A stretch of DNA of 64,000 nt from assembly GCF_000972845.2 (NCBI RefSeq), contig NC_040026.1, forward strand, positions 1,418,526 to 1,482,525, read 5' to 3'. This DNA comes from Larimichthys crocea (lineage: Eukaryota > Chordata > Actinopteri > Sciaenidae). The notes under the pieces were generated by a model, which was not told the DNA's origin, did no database searches, and saw only the letters and a list, made by a program, of their open reading frames with translations. How positions within the stretch are numbered: the stretch's first letter is position 1; every line of letters starts with the position of its first letter. Positions 1-12,390 of the stretch are shown here, in pieces. The position numbers were made by a program, and so were the translations under genes.

Positions 1-787
1 TGACATTGCAGAAATTGGCTTCAGACTGGTTCAAACAGCTGAATGGAAACATAAATGATATTAGCTGTGGTTCACAGTTCATCTCTGCTCTGCGTCAGAC
101 TCCTCTCTGCTTGTCAGCCAGACCACCTCAGTGACAGACGAGTGATGTTATGGTTTAATAGTTTAGATTGGCAGAGTGTAAAGAAACGGTTTCTCCTTTC
201 TTCCAGAGGCTTTAGCATTGCATACTATTTAAAGGGTAACACTGTCATTTGTCAGCCTGGACCTGATATTCTGACGTTTTTAGGTCAAAGTGACAAATAG
301 GGACAACATATGTTGAAGGTGGTCCATTATTAACCTGTTGGTTTCTTTGTGTCATTGTACAATAGTAATAAACCACAGCCACAGTAGACATCTCCTAGAC
401 GGATCAAATCTCCTGTGTTTGTGAGGTAAAACAGAGTCTGGTGGTTGTGAACAGAGCGATATAACGTCTGTTTCTGGTTAAACACAGAAGATCTTCCTCT
501 CTGATCTGAAGGTCTATCTCTGCAGGGATCGTTTCCATAATGTTATCAGACACTTAGAATAATAATCTGAGCCTGTCGGTGGTAAATACATGCACTTTAG
601 TTGATGTACTTTGACGCAACTGCTCCGAAGGATTACAGGCTGCAGATAGCCATAGTTTCCTGGCTGCATTAGTGCCCACATTAGTTGCTTAGACACAAAA
701 AACAAGAAAATAATGTTGAAAAACATTGAAGTTTCCCTCTCTGGAGCCTGACTTATCGTGCAGTTTAGACCTCCTCTGTCATTTCAG

Positions 788-2297
788 AGGCGAAGGACAG
801 ACTGGATGATGTAACCTATCGAAGAGCTCGTCATGTGATCGAGGAGATCCAAAGAACCGTCCAAGCTGCCGAAGCCCTGAAGAGAGGAGCCTACAGAGAG
901 TTCGGCAAACTCATGGTGGAGAGTCACAACTCACTAAGGTACACTTAAAACAGCTGTACACATCTGTTTAAGACAGAGAGGTGTGTGTGTGTGTGTGTGT
1001 GTGCTGACTTAATGTTCCTCTGTCAGAGACTTGTATGAGGTGAGCTGCAGGGAGCTGGATGAGCTGGTGTCTACAGCCATGGAGGTGGAGGGGGTGTTTG
1101 GCAGCCGGATGACAGGTGGAGGATTCGGCGGATGTACTGTGACTTTGCTGCAGGCCCACGCCATCGACAGGACTATACTCCACATACAGGTTCATACACA
1201 CACACACACACGCACATTGTGTACAGAACATTGTGTACTATAAGGTGCCTCTAACAAGACAGAGTTTGTGCTATGGTGGATGGACCGCCGTGTGTGTCTC
1301 TTGGAATAATATGATGTAGCCTCTAATTTAATTTTAAGCCAGAGAACAACAAGAGAAAGACATGTAAGACCTGTATTAAAAATATTTGCACCATCACCAG
1401 ATGGTATATACACATATACACATTACAGGTACATACATACACAATATCCATAATACATGCTTGACTGGCAGGAGCAACAATTGTAAGACTTATAGATTTA
1501 TTAGATTATTATTATATTAGATATTTTGGATTTAAAAATTAAAATCTAAAATAAATAAATAAGAAATCTAAAATCTCAAAACTTTAATCATGATGATTTT
1601 ATTAGCTGAAAACCTTACACAGACCTCGTAACAGAGTGCCACAGTCCCCCATTAGAGACGTGTGCTGTGTAGATGATCAGGATTCATCATCAGTATGGTG
1701 TTATCGGGATAAAACCTTTAATAAAGCTATATTTCACAGATAACACGGTGATGTTTCTTTAATGAAATCTAGAGATTTATATTTAGATGATAAGGATGGA
1801 ACTTTCTCATTTCCTTTGATAGCAACGTCCACATCACCTGATAATGACATCAGCTTCTCTTTATTCACGCTGCCTGTTGTTGTCTAATTAAATGGACTGT
1901 AAATGAACTCAGTCCATCACTGACAGACAGACAGAACATACCTGAGTGTGAGGTGCTTCTTATTAACAGCAGTGAGACAGGTCGAACAGCTAAATGAGGA
2001 AATTGCTTCACTCATCAGGAGCTGCAGTGTGTGATTCTGCAGAAACAAGCAGCTCTTTGTATTAAGGCAGTTAAAGTTCATCTCTATTTGTCCATCTTTC
2101 ATATTTCATTTGTCAACCAAAACTGTAATACATTTTGCCATAGTCATATGCTACATCCATAACCCCAGTTTGCATTGACAAAATGAACTCTAGTTCAGAC
2201 TGTGAAGTCACATGAATTTTTACATCACCTCTTCTCATCTGACCTAAAATATTCCACCTGACTGCTGTCACATTAATTAGACTTCTAATTTGAATTT

Positions 2298-2346
<49 letters not shown>

Positions 2347-5300
2347 TAGCAGTTATGTTTAGCTTTATTATTCTTACTGTGAACATGTTGAAGGATCAAC
2401 AGAGTCACTTTTGTTGTTGTTGAGAAATTGAACTTTTTCTCTTTTCTGGAAAATCGCTGCATTCCGACGAGTATTTGAACTGAAAAGTGTCTCGAGGACA
2501 TTGTTCGTTTGTTCACTGGGGGATAAAAAGCACTTTTCAGTGTTCTGGCTGTCACTTTAAGGGGGGCATTTCAGACAAATTGCCCAGTCCCCCGTGTCTT
2601 GCTCAGACAGCTCCAGTGTGTGTGTGTGTGAGAGAGAGAGAGAGTGAGAGATCAGGGGGTATGAGCTGAGAATAAAAGCGAGCTTCGTGGAGACGGAGCC
2701 AGAAGTGTCCAGTTATTAGCATGCTGGTCTGGTCACTGTGGCCCTGCCGGCTTTCTGCTCTAAGCAAGTCAGACTGGAGGCCTGCTGTTGGCTGACACCA
2801 TTCACAGTCCTACCGGAGATCCATCAACTCAAGATGTAAACTAAACCACAGAAAAACACGAGGGAAACACCTGCATTCATGAGGATGACATGTTTCTTTG
2901 CATCAGCAGCTTTTTACAGGCCTCAAACTTGCCTTTTCTAAATCTTCAGCTTGGGAAGCAGACTTGGCATATTTCCTCGCATCTTTCCTAATTTGGCCAT
3001 ATCCTGGCTACTACTGTGGCTCGCAAACTGTCAAAGGAAGTCTTTCTCAGAAACAAAAGAAACACTTGAAACTTTCACGTCCCTCAGTCCTCGGCATTCC
3101 TGACCGGAGCCTTGTCCTCCCGACAACAACAACTCGCAGCAGCTTTACGGGATCACTGAAATCACTGCTTTGCCTCCAAGATGCTGAACCTCAACTCACC
3201 AGACGACAACAGCAATAGGAACTCCCTCCAGGACCCAGTGTCATTGAACGTGGGTGGAGAAATTTACACCACAACCCTGGGCACTCTGACACGCTGCCGT
3301 GACTCCATGCTAGGCGCCATGTTCAATGGACAAATCCCTGTGCTTAGAGATAACCAAGGACACGTTTTCATAGACCGGGATGGTAAAGTGTTCAGGTACA
3401 TTCTGAATTACCTGCGCTCTAGCTCCCTGGACCTGCCGGATGGCTTTTCAGAGCTGGCACTGCTGCGGAGAGAGGCCGATTTCTTCCAGATACGCCCCCT
3501 GCTGGAGGAGATTCGCCACTATGAGGCGTCAGTGCCTCTCAGCCTCAGAGGGGGGCCGCTAGGAGCTATGATCATCGTGAATGTTGATTCAAAGGTACGT
3601 GTTTTTAAAGTTCTGTCAGTCACATGTCAGTCTGACAATGAATCAAGTCAATGGACCTCATGCAAGAAACACTTTCAGGAACACGTTTATTCTAAAGTAA
3701 CACGTACGACTGAGAACTCACAAGTGGTTCAGATCAAATCAAAATCAAATCAAATCAAATCAAATCAAATTTTATTTGTATAGCCCAAAGTCACAAAGTA
3801 CATTTGCCTCTGAGGGCTTTACAATCTGTACAGGGAGTGACACCCTCTGTCCTTAGACCCTCGGTTCGAGTGAGGAAAAACTTGCCCACAAAAACCTTTA
3901 ACAGGGAAAAAAGGTGGAAGAAACCTCAGGAAGAGCCACAGAGGAGGGATCCCTCTCCCAGGAAACTTGATGATGAATTGTAAAGTTTGCATCATTTCAA
4001 ATATTTTTGTTCAATCAAAGATATTATACTTTCAGTGTGTTGTTGACAATGCTTACTTCATCTACAGAAGAAGAATTCTAAAATTATAACCATGTACATT
4101 CACAGATATAGATCAGATGAAGTTGGGGTTAGGGGTTAGAATTGTTCAATAAAGAAAACATCAGAATTGACAAAGGCAAAATGTGTGAAGCTTCCATCTC
4201 GATAAATGTGGAGCTTAAATATTAACAAAAATCAAATGTAACGGCGAGTTAAAGGACTAGTGTGTAGGATTTAGTTGCACCTAGTGGTATAATTCTGGTA
4301 TTGCACTCACTTCACCCTCGCCTTGCTAGTCTGAAGGAGAAACAACAGTGGCAAAGCACACAAAAGGGCAGACTACTGTAGTTTCAACATGGAAGATGAC
4401 TCACTCCCTCTGTAGATATAAAAGGCTCCTTTTACATTTTTCAGGTGATTAAACACTAATGGAAACATAGTTATGCAGATTATATTCCATCTCTGCCATA
4501 TTTTGAAACAGATTTTACACACTGGACCTTTTAAAAGTTACATTTTTGGTAGTTTAATTGTGTCTCTCTGGCAGCTGCCTCAGGGTGTTCATGCAGATCT
4601 CTGTCAGAGGAACACGATAAATGCATTCTAACAGCTGTCTCTTCATTTCTGTCACAGCACAGTGCAGTTGAGAGTTGTGACTAAATGTGCCTTAACACTG
4701 AAACCAAGAAGAAAATGACTAAATGAAAAGAATGTAAAAATCTTCTTGCATGAGGTTCATTAAATTAAGTTTAAATTAAGTTTAAATTAAGATTCAGTAT
4801 TGACTAATTAATCCACCATTGGCACGATTGTTTGTAGTAGAATTAGTGAGCTGTCTGTACAAAGTATAACTGGTGTAATCAGACCTGACAACAGTATGCC
4901 CATGTAGGATGAGGTGATATGACAGTATGTAGACTGATCTGGTCATTTGATCCATGACGGTGCTTTCAGACAGTAAGCAGTTACAGTGGGACATGAACAC
5001 ACCTCTGCAGCTACTGCTTATCTTATCACCTAACAACCTGTACTGAATGCTGCAGGTCGCTGATATTCACCTGTTTTAATGTCATCACACAGGCTAATGC
5101 AGTGTCATATGTTTAAACAGAGGAAACATTGAACAGCAGGTTTAGCTAATTACACCTCTGCTTGTGAGAGATGAAAAAGAAAAACAGTACAGGACAGTGA
5201 TATCTGCCTCTGTTTGGTTTCTGAATATGCCACGGTCACACCATGAAAAACGTTCAACCAACATCAAGGCAACAGCAAATGGATGTTCCCAGAGATGTGT

Positions 5301-8300
5301 TTACAGTGGCTTTTCTCCGGCACACTGTGATCTGCTACGTAGGCATGTGAGGCACCAGGTATGACTTCTGTATCTCTGTCGGCTGATGATCGAACAGCAC
5401 AAGGTGGAGGATGTGCTGTGGTATCACAGTTCTTAGGTACATTTTCCAATGAGAAAAAAAGTTTATTAGTTTGTCTGAAGCGTGGTATACTGCACAGTGC
5501 TGTAGGTCCAGACTGTGTGGTGAATTGAAACAGAGCAGACACCATGACCAACCCACCACAAGAGGCGTTTGGAGGTCACCCATTGGAAAGTCGTCAGCCA
5601 TAATTCTTCTCTTTCTGAAAGCACCTTAATGGTAAACTTCAAAAAAGGTGTAAGTCTGGGGCAACTGGACTTGTTTCCAGACTTTTCATTTCCCAAGACA
5701 TTTCCCAGACTTGCACCTTTTTTGAAGAAAGATGACCTGGATGACTGAGAACCTTTACAGAATTCTTGAAATTTCCTTTAACCAGAACTGAACTTTTAAT
5801 TGGCTTTCAACTGAGAATTCTACAAACTCATCAGATCCTGGCCTTTACTAACCTTTGGAGCTAATGTTTAGTGTGTATACATAACATATGAGAGGAAGGA
5901 CCGGTTCTTTGTTTGTGTACACTCTGTTGAATGTGTAGTCAGCACCTTCTGCCTTCTCATTCCAGGTCCGCGTTCTCCACTTTAACTTGCGCCACGGCCC
6001 AGAAAACTATGAGCTCCGCACATGCTCAGTGCGAGCCTTTACTGTTGACCTCTTTTGTACCTGGAGAGCTTTCCTGACTCTGCTCTGTGAGCGCTTCTCC
6101 TACAGAACATCTCAAGGTCTCACCAGCCCTCATCCGTGCAATCCAAGGCAGAACAGACTGAAGCTTGAGTGGGTTCCGAGGCCCGTCGAGCTCCCGCAGG
6201 ACCAGTATGACAAGCAGCATTACCGGGGGCTAACGGTCTCTGACCCTGAGGTCATGCCGTCGGATGACATCTTGAACATGCACCGGAGCCCCTGTGAGAT
6301 CACTAGCATGCAGGGGTTTGTGGAGGAGCTGCTGAAGGTGTCTCTGGCTGAAGGATTCAAGGTTGATCTGGTGACTCCTGACTCGGCGGAAATTCTCAAC
6401 TGCACCTCATTTCGCCTTGTCAAGTGCTGAGCTGCAGGCAAAGAACATGAACTGAAAGCACCAGAATGTGCCAAGTTGATGGACTGTGGATGGTTCTCTC
6501 TCTGCCTAAACTTATAATCCTTAGACTTTAATCTGTTATGAGTTAGGGTTAACTTTGTGTTATAGAAATCAAAAGGACAGGTTCTCTTGTCATAGACTTA
6601 CACCTAAACAGTCAATAATAGACTTATGTCAGATGTGGAGTATAAAACATTACTGGCTTCATCCATCCGTCAAAGTGACGGCTTTCAAAACATCTATGTC
6701 TGCTTACGAAATGTTCTCTATTGACTGTACAGGACTGTTACAAATGGAGCTGGAATGCAGTGTCAGTACTATTGGGGAACAAGAATGTGCTCCGGTCTCT
6801 CATGGGCTGCAGGAGTGAGATTTTGAAACCTACTTAGCAGTTTATCTGGATGTTGTTGCCAGAGTTTGACTACATATGGAGCAGGGCTCGCTTCTACTTC
6901 ATATAGATCCTACAATGAGATCTCTTATGAGTTCCTACATTATGATCTATGTAGAATTCTGTTCCCGTTCAACATTTTGGGAAATTCGCTACTGTTCTTT
7001 GCCAAAACAAAAAGCAAGAAGATGAGAGATGCAGCTCAAATTATTGTAAGCCAACAAGCTTCCTGAAAGGTCAGAGAACTCAACTGAAACAAAAACATGA
7101 AACAAGACATAGAAATGCTATAAAGGATGTATAGAACAAAGTGTGTGAGATTAGTAGTAAATAGTCTAAACCAGGGGTCTTCAACCAGGGGTCCGTGACC
7201 CCTAGGGGATCCGCAGAGGCACTGCAGGGGGTCCGCCAATTTTTGTCATAATAATTGACAATTTTCACCAAAATAATTTTTGATAATTAAAAAATATAAC
7301 AAAAATGATATTAGTAAACTGCAAGCATTAATATGCAATAATAAGCTACTTTCTACAAAAACTATTACTATTATACATTATTCCATTATACATGTTCATA
7401 ATATACATCATACATTATACATACATTACATTATACATTATACATTTATCAATAATAAACACATACAGGCTAATAACTCAGTATATAAATAGGTTAATAA
7501 AGTGAAATAGAAGGTGAATAAAGTAAATATAAAAGTTATTTTAGGCCAGGCTTAAAATGTGACACATGTGGGGGGTCTCTGTTCTGTTTGTCTCTCATCT
7601 AAAGGGTCCTTGAGCTGAAAAAAGTTGGTCTAAAGTTTATTCACATTGTTGTTGACATGGTTGTCTATATGTGCATTAAAGCTGTTTGTGGACTGTGGGG
7701 AACTGTGGGCGCTTGTCAGGGATCATTCCCCGGTCCCAACAAATACCTGTTAAACACTTAAATGACATTTCATTCACTAACAAGTTGTCTCAGTTTTCAC
7801 CACAATTAAAACAAGTATTACCTAACCCAATACAAGAATGCACCACACTGAAACACTGTCTGTATGTGTGTCAATCAATCAATGTGTCACTGTCAAGGCT
7901 GTTACTAGCTTATGAGTCATAGGATCTGACACTTACAGCCCATTCTGACAGATGCTGTCAGTATGCTAACAGTTAGCTGTCATACAGAAGTGAATGTAGG
8001 TCTTAGTTAAAAGCTCCAGGAGACAGTCCTTCATAAGGTGACGACCACAATGCTGCGTTCATGGCATCCATGGTGATGAAAGGTGTGTTTGGTAGATGTG
8101 CTAATTACTGTGCATTCTGATGGAAACGATGCTGGCATAAAAGGTACTGGTTTGGGAGTTTGAAAATATATTCACTCTATTCTACTAGTGGTCGAAAGAT
8201 CCACAGGGTACATTCAGCTATGGAGCTAAAGGTGTTGGGAGTTAATCCACAGACATGCGAATGATGCACCTCCCGTCTAACACTTTTCTAAAACCATTCC

Positions 8301-9138
8301 TTTAATCCTGATTTATAGTTGCTGCAAAGCAACAACTTCATCTCATTAATGAGAAACAAGCAGCTAAAGGAGACATGGAAACAGTCTCAACATGTTCATT
8401 TATGAGGAGGTGTAGTCGTGGGTGTAGTGGCCACATTCATAGGCTTAGTAGCTATGATGTAACCCCTTCTACACCTACACATCCAGCCTTAGAACATACT
8501 GTATATCATAAAACATTTCATCTCGTCTTATTTTGAAGCTAAAGTATTTGCCGGGTTTTCTCTGTAGTTGGACTAATGTTGATATTTTTCTTCTCTTTTG
8601 TCACCTACTAAAGAAATGTGCTCCTTTTCGTCATAATCAATTTAACTAACTGTTTTCTGGTGGGCTGAGCTATATCCATCTGCCCTTTGAGTGACTTACA
8701 GGGTGAGTGGGATGAGTTATGACTGAGTGTGTAATTTTAGTCTGGAGGAAGCAGTAGTAAAGGAAGTTCAGAGGAAAAGATGTGCTGAAGAGGAAAGGTC
8801 TCTAGTTACAAAAACAAACCCGGTGGTTCTTTCCTCCTGCTCCCTCTCTGAACTTCCTTCCTCAGTGTGTAAGAACAGACAGTCTGCTTGATTCACATTA
8901 TGCACAAGACACATCAGTATGCTCACATGCGCCTACAATGCTTCCATCTTATGTTTAGTGATACGTTACAGTTTCACTAGTTAAATTTTCCCATGGTCTA
9001 ATGCACCCATGTGTGTGTGTGTGTGTGTTTGTGTGTGTGTGTTTGTGTGTTTTTTCTCAACAGGAGCGATACAGTGGAAGCCCGACTTTCTATGTCGCAA
9101 CTCCTTCAGAGGGAGCTCGGCCTCTCAGTCTGTCCTGA
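788..9138 (+). CDS. galk1: Galactokinase 1, last three coding exons (partial gene)
   Basis: This cytosolic GHMP-family kinase phosphorylates galactose with ATP, the first step of the Leloir pathway. Exons read here are 788-938, 1027-1189 and 9064-9138 (stop TGA 9136-9138). All have AG/GT borders and join in frame (phases 2 and 0). Exon one encodes [20 protein letters not shown] and [10 protein letters not shown], typical of the galactokinase C-terminal lobe. Exon two encodes [14 protein letters not shown] and [17 protein letters not shown], the third GHMP motif, a glycine-rich segment near the active site. The last exon encodes 24 residues ending in PLSLS and matches the short conserved tail FYxxxPSEGA. 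The 5' part of the gene lies left of the window, and 1-787 shows only intron. The final intron is 7.9 kb and holds a separate KCTD gene. Family identity is secure. GALK1 rather than GALK2 rests on sequence recall and the llgl2/myo15b neighbours. Confidence 0.93.
2297..2346. repeat. (TTTC)n microsatellite
   Basis: About twelve near-perfect TTTC units in the galk1 intron; a polypyrimidine tract on the + strand. Confidence 0.95.
2640..3180 (+). promoter_or_regulatory. Probable promoter and 5' leader of the nested KCTD gene
   Basis: This stretch inside the galk1 intron lies directly upstream of the KCTD start codon. It contains a TATA-like AATAAAAG at about 2671 just after a GT/GA dinucleotide run, then roughly 500 bp without a convincing splice acceptor. 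The leader may therefore be continuous with the coding exon. No transcription start can be fixed from sequence alone. Confidence 0.3.
3181..6430 (+). CDS. kctd11: KCTD11-like BTB/POZ protein, nested in the last galk1 intron
   Basis: Two coding exons, 3181-3594 and 5966-6430 (phase 0), give 292 residues. Residues about 19-117 are a KCTD-type BTB (T1) domain: it opens with [20 protein letters not shown], followed by DSMLGAMF and [16 protein letters not shown]. The C-terminal half carries [15 protein letters not shown], a cysteine/phenylalanine stretch, then [16 protein letters not shown] and a final [17 protein letters not shown]. These resemble human KCTD11 (REN) more than KCTD21 or KCTD6 as I remember them. 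KCTD11 proteins are Cullin-3 ubiquitin-ligase adaptors; in mammals KCTD11 targets HDAC1 and dampens Hedgehog signalling, and a similar role here is inference. The start is the first Met before the domain, and the region upstream looks like 5' UTR. Human KCTD11 is shorter at the N-terminus and, as far as I recall, has a single coding exon, so the intron here is noteworthy. The exact paralogue name is uncertain. Confidence 0.88.
3735..3965. repeat. Dispersed teleost repeat with (AAATC)n head
   Basis: Six imperfect AAATC units run into TTTTATTTGTATAGCCCAAA and a conserved body (CACCCTCTGTCCTTAGACCC, then GGAGGGATCCCTCTCCCAGG). I recognise this from many fish introns. A decayed piece of the same body recurs at 57300-57460. 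The family name is not certain. It sits in the intron of the KCTD gene. Confidence 0.65.
4249..4534. mobile_element. TTAA-flanked MITE (piggyBac-like)
   Basis: The element is bounded by TTAA at 4249-4252 and 4531-4534. Imperfect terminal inverted repeats start AAAGGACTAGTGTGTAGGAT on the left and, on the complement of the right end, AAAGGTCCAGTGTGTAAAAT. At 286 bp with no ORF it is a non-autonomous element. The interior (for example TGTAGATATAAAAGGCTC) matches a very common teleost repeat. Superfamily assignment is by target site only. Confidence 0.7.
5637..5727. repeat. 24-bp inverted repeat with 43-bp spacer
   Basis: CTTCAAAAAAGGTGTAAGTC... at 5637-5660 is complementary to 5704-5727 with one mismatch. 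It lies in the KCTD intron 240 bp before exon 2. The spacer holds the phrase GCAACTGGACTTGTTTCCAG, which I associate with a common teleost repeat. Confidence 0.8.
7164..7635. mobile_element. Decayed hAT-type MITE
   Basis: The probable 8-bp target duplication is GTCTAAAC (7164-7171) and GTCTAAAG (7628-7635). The element begins CAGGGGTCTTCAACCAGGGG and its other end, complemented, begins CAACTTTTTTCAGCTC, so the terminal inverted repeat is weak. The AT-rich interior has no transposase. The left end strongly resembles hAT termini common in vertebrates. It lies downstream of the KCTD stop, still within the galk1 intron. Confidence 0.5.
9010..9051. repeat. (TG)n microsatellite next to the last galk1 acceptor
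   Basis: TG repeat interrupted by two TTTG units, ending 12 bp before the splice acceptor at 9063. Confidence 0.9.
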
Positions 9139-9350
9139 ACATCTCTGAGCACAACACATTCATTACTCTTTATTGGCTTAATTGATTTTTTTTTATTTAC
9201 TATTAAAAATGAAATAATATGTTGTTGCTATGCAAACTGGCGCTGATTGAAAGCATTTTTGTATAATCTGGGAAAATTGCCGTCACAGTAAAGCAATGCT
9301 TTATTGTCTGGATAGCTGTTTATATCACGGTGTATCACTGTCTTCCATGG

Positions 9351-9356
9351 AATAAA
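9351..9356 (+). promoter_or_regulatory. Candidate galk1 polyadenylation signal AATAAA
   Basis: AATAAA occurs 213 bp after the galk1 stop codon, a normal 3' UTR distance, and no stronger signal lies between. The 3' UTR would end near 9375. Inferred from the motif only. Confidence 0.5.
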
Positions 9357-10213
9357 TCATGTTGTTTAGAAAAAGTGAATCTTTTTTTAATGTGATATTT
9401 TTCTTAAATTGAATTTAATATCAACATCTAATGTCAGAACAGATAATTATCACCAGCCAGCTTTTTTAGCTTCATGTAGCTCATTGTTTTTACATTTACA
9501 GCCTCAGGGCTATTAAAATCAGCAGCTGGTTTTAGCAGGAAAAAGTGACATAGTGCAGCATTTAGCAGCTAAAGAGACACAGAGATCTTTCCCTCTGGCA
9601 ATGGTTCAGGGGAGAGTGAATGTTGTACTAACATCAGGTGTACACAAAGGTGTGTCCATTGGGGTGATCATGTTACTCTATGTCTACCGGATGTGTAAGC
9701 AAGAATTCATCTGTAAACACACAATAAACAATAATAACTCTGTAAGGCAATGAAATATCAGGACAAATATAAAGGAACATTCATGTTTTAAGGCCCTGCA
9801 CACTCATGTGGGTGTTTTAATCCTGTTTAATGGATCTTTGCTTGGTCGATGTTGGTCAGAGCTGAACTGTGTGGCATCTCTAAAAATAATATACTAATAA
9901 AAATACTGAGTTTGTACAGGTGACAGCAAAACTTACCGGAGTCAGTTAGATGTGCATTAAAGACATGTATGTAGAGGGTTTAAAATATGAAGCTGTTTTC
10001 TGTTTTTTTCTTCAGATAAATGAAGTTTCACATTTCTGCACTTTCCCTTTAAAGGTCACTGGAAGTCTTATCTTAGCCTGCACCACTGTTACAAATCAAC
10101 TGATCACAATATACTGTGTTTGGAATATGAGAATAAACAAGATTGCAATTTTCACTTTTCTTTTGTCTTGATTGTAAAATATGACGCTTTGCAGAAGCTA
10201 TATATCTATAAAG

Positions 10214-10257
<44 letters not shown>

Positions 10258-10265
10258 ATATATTT

Positions 10266-10301
<36 letters not shown>

Positions 10302-11096
10302 TATATATCAGAGTATCAGTGATGTGAGTTAGATTTGATTCAATCAGAGTTATGAAATATTAAACCATCCATATTTGTTTTTTACCGTCATGTGTGCACA
10401 AACAACTGATTATGAGCTCCTTAAAATATAAAAATTATAAGTCATCAGCTGAAAGAAAATCATTGATTTTTTTCCGGTAGTTTTTGTGTCCAGTTTGTTT
10501 CTGGAGTTTTGATCAGATACCTGCAAACATTGGTTTCTGTGTCATTTTAGCTAGTGTAATGTCATCATTTATTGTGATTTCCTGCATTAACCTAATTTAT
10601 CTCATTAACATGTGGTGAATGTTTATATGTAACTGTTGCCTCTTGCTGCTGTCTGAAACAGAGAGATGTTGGACTTTATCAAAAGTATAGCGAGATAATG
10701 TTCTAGTGTAGCATCATAATAAGAATTTGACAACAAACATTAAAAATCGACATTTACATTGATTACAGCATACATAAAGAGTCTTTGACTTCCTGATATG
10801 ATACTGCTATATTATGTTTCAATGTGGCAATAAACATGTAATTACGTCATGATTTTAAACAAACAAAACAACATTTGTTAGCAACGGAGGACCACATTTC
10901 CCAGCAGACAAGCTCAGCGTCTCATGGGAGCTTTAGGGAATTATTCCCCTTGTTAAAATGATGACGTGTTTCATTCTTACCAGCCATGTTTGAGTAAATA
11001 CCCATTTCCTAAGAATAAGGGAAATATCTAAAGGGTTTTTGTTTAAGAATGATGAAATAAAACACTTGATCTGAGCCCAAAAAGATTAGGAACAGA
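9357..11096. other. Intergenic DNA between galk1 and llgl2
   Basis: AT-rich, no ORF with recognisable homology. It holds an AT microsatellite at 10218-10297 and otherwise nothing I can name. The distance from the galk1 end to the llgl2 GC box is only about 1.7 kb. Confidence 0.6.
10218..10297. repeat. (AT)n microsatellite
   Basis: Two long TA runs separated by a degenerate TATATAATATATTTTATAT segment; self-complementary and likely unstable. Confidence 0.95.
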
Positions 11097-12390
11097 GGGG
11101 GCGGGACTTGATATGTGAGAGTCGGAGTTTACCGTACTTTACAAGGTGCACTTGAATGCATCATGAGGGAGGAGTTAGCAGAGCAGTGAAGTTTAGCCTA
11201 GCAGGAAACACCGAGGCTCCCGCCGCAGCGGAGGAGAAACAAGGGGCAGTTTTTAGTTTATTACCGGTGCACAGACGTGATTTTTCCTCGGTAAACACAC
11301 CGCTGCCTGGATCGTGAGGAGTAAACGCTTTCGGTCTGGTCACATTTTTCTCTGACTTTGAATGAGGAGAGAGCTTCTAGGCAACTAAAAAAAAACACCG
11401 GACAGTGGCTGGAGGTGGAATCTTTATCCAGCGTCTGTAAGCGGCGGACATCGGCTGAGCAACGGCCGTTTGGAATCAGGTGGGTTGGGAGGTGGGCCCG
11501 TTTTTTTCACGTTTCACAGAGAGCTGGTGCCCACAGGTGTTTCGCCTCTTTGGCTAAACTATTGACAACAATCGCTACCCCCTTTCGTTCCAGCCACCTG
11601 TTTTTTCCGTTCAACACCTGAACGGCTCCAACACGAGCTAGCTCAAGTTGATTGTTTGGGCAGACATCATTCTTCTAATTGCTCGCAGGCTAGCTGGCTA
11701 ATTTTTACTCCTGGTATCGCAGCTGGAAGTCCGAGGCAGCTCGGTGCTGCTGCCTTTCACAACTTCTTGAAGCCAGTTTGCACAGTTAGTAATAATGAGC
11801 CAACTGTTCTCCACATGAAATACACAACACCGTGACGTTGGCGACGATAACCAACGAAAGGCTGTTGTTTACCTACATGTTGAACGTTGTTTTAAGTTAT
11901 CCTGTCACTAACACACATCCCTGTGTGGCCACTTACACTTTGTAATTTACGTTTTATAGTCTTTTTTTTTTTTTATTGTCCTTTAATGGTTCCCCTTCAT
12001 GCCGAATGCCTCTCAGTACCTGAAAGACTCGTACAGACTCGTCACTCGTGTTGTGTGGAATAAGTGGGTCAGTTTATGACGACGCCGACATTAAATCATC
12101 GTTTCTCTGCGCGGAGTTTGGTTGAAGGATGAGCCCGGGTCAGATGTCTTCTTCTGGTTGGCTAAGCCTGGCTAGCGTGTCGTTAACCGTGAACCTATAG
12201 TAAACAGTGCGCCCAGGCTAAAGTGACTAGCTCAAGGAGGCATTAGCATACACCTGGGCGTAATTGTATCAGCTTGAAGGCGTTCATGGAGCAAGAAATG
12301 AAACCAGAACACAGTTCTTAAGAATTTTAATAAGTCGTTTTAACTCTTGTGGGGTCGTTTTCCAAGAAAACCGCGTTTCTCGCCAACCAG
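11097..12390 (+). promoter_or_regulatory. Probable llgl2 promoter and noncoding first exon(s)
   Basis: Base composition shifts from AT-rich to GC- and CpG-richer at about 11.1 kb. A GC box, GGGGCGGGA, lies at 11097-11105. CpG-rich sequence such as CGCCGCAGCGG follows at about 11.22 kb and continues to roughly 11.65 kb. Two good splice donors could end an untranslated first exon: CAG|GTGGGT at 11479/11480 and the near-ideal CAG|GTGAGT at 12390/12391. The first coding exon of llgl2 has an acceptor at 21975/21976, so at least one upstream untranslated exon is needed. No ORF in this stretch looks like a protein I know. Which donor is used cannot be decided from sequence. Confidence 0.42.

Larger units (their letters stand above)
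1190..3180 (+). other. galk1 last intron, part before the nested gene
   Basis: AT-rich intron beginning with a short CA run at 1196-1212 and containing a TTTC microsatellite at about 2297-2346. No exon-like ORF or recognisable mobile element was seen before the KCTD leader. Confidence 0.5.
6431..9063 (+). other. galk1 last intron, part after the nested gene
   Basis: Contains the KCTD 3' UTR (its end is uncertain; ATTAAA near 7675 is one possible poly(A) signal), the hAT MITE at 7164-7635, and a TG run at 9010-9051 that leads into the acceptor of the last galk1 exon. No other gene was seen. Confidence 0.5.

Noticed and set aside
7280..7492. 70-codon ORF rich in Ile, Asn, His
   Set aside because: AT-rich interior of the hAT MITE (TACATTATACAT units); not a gene.
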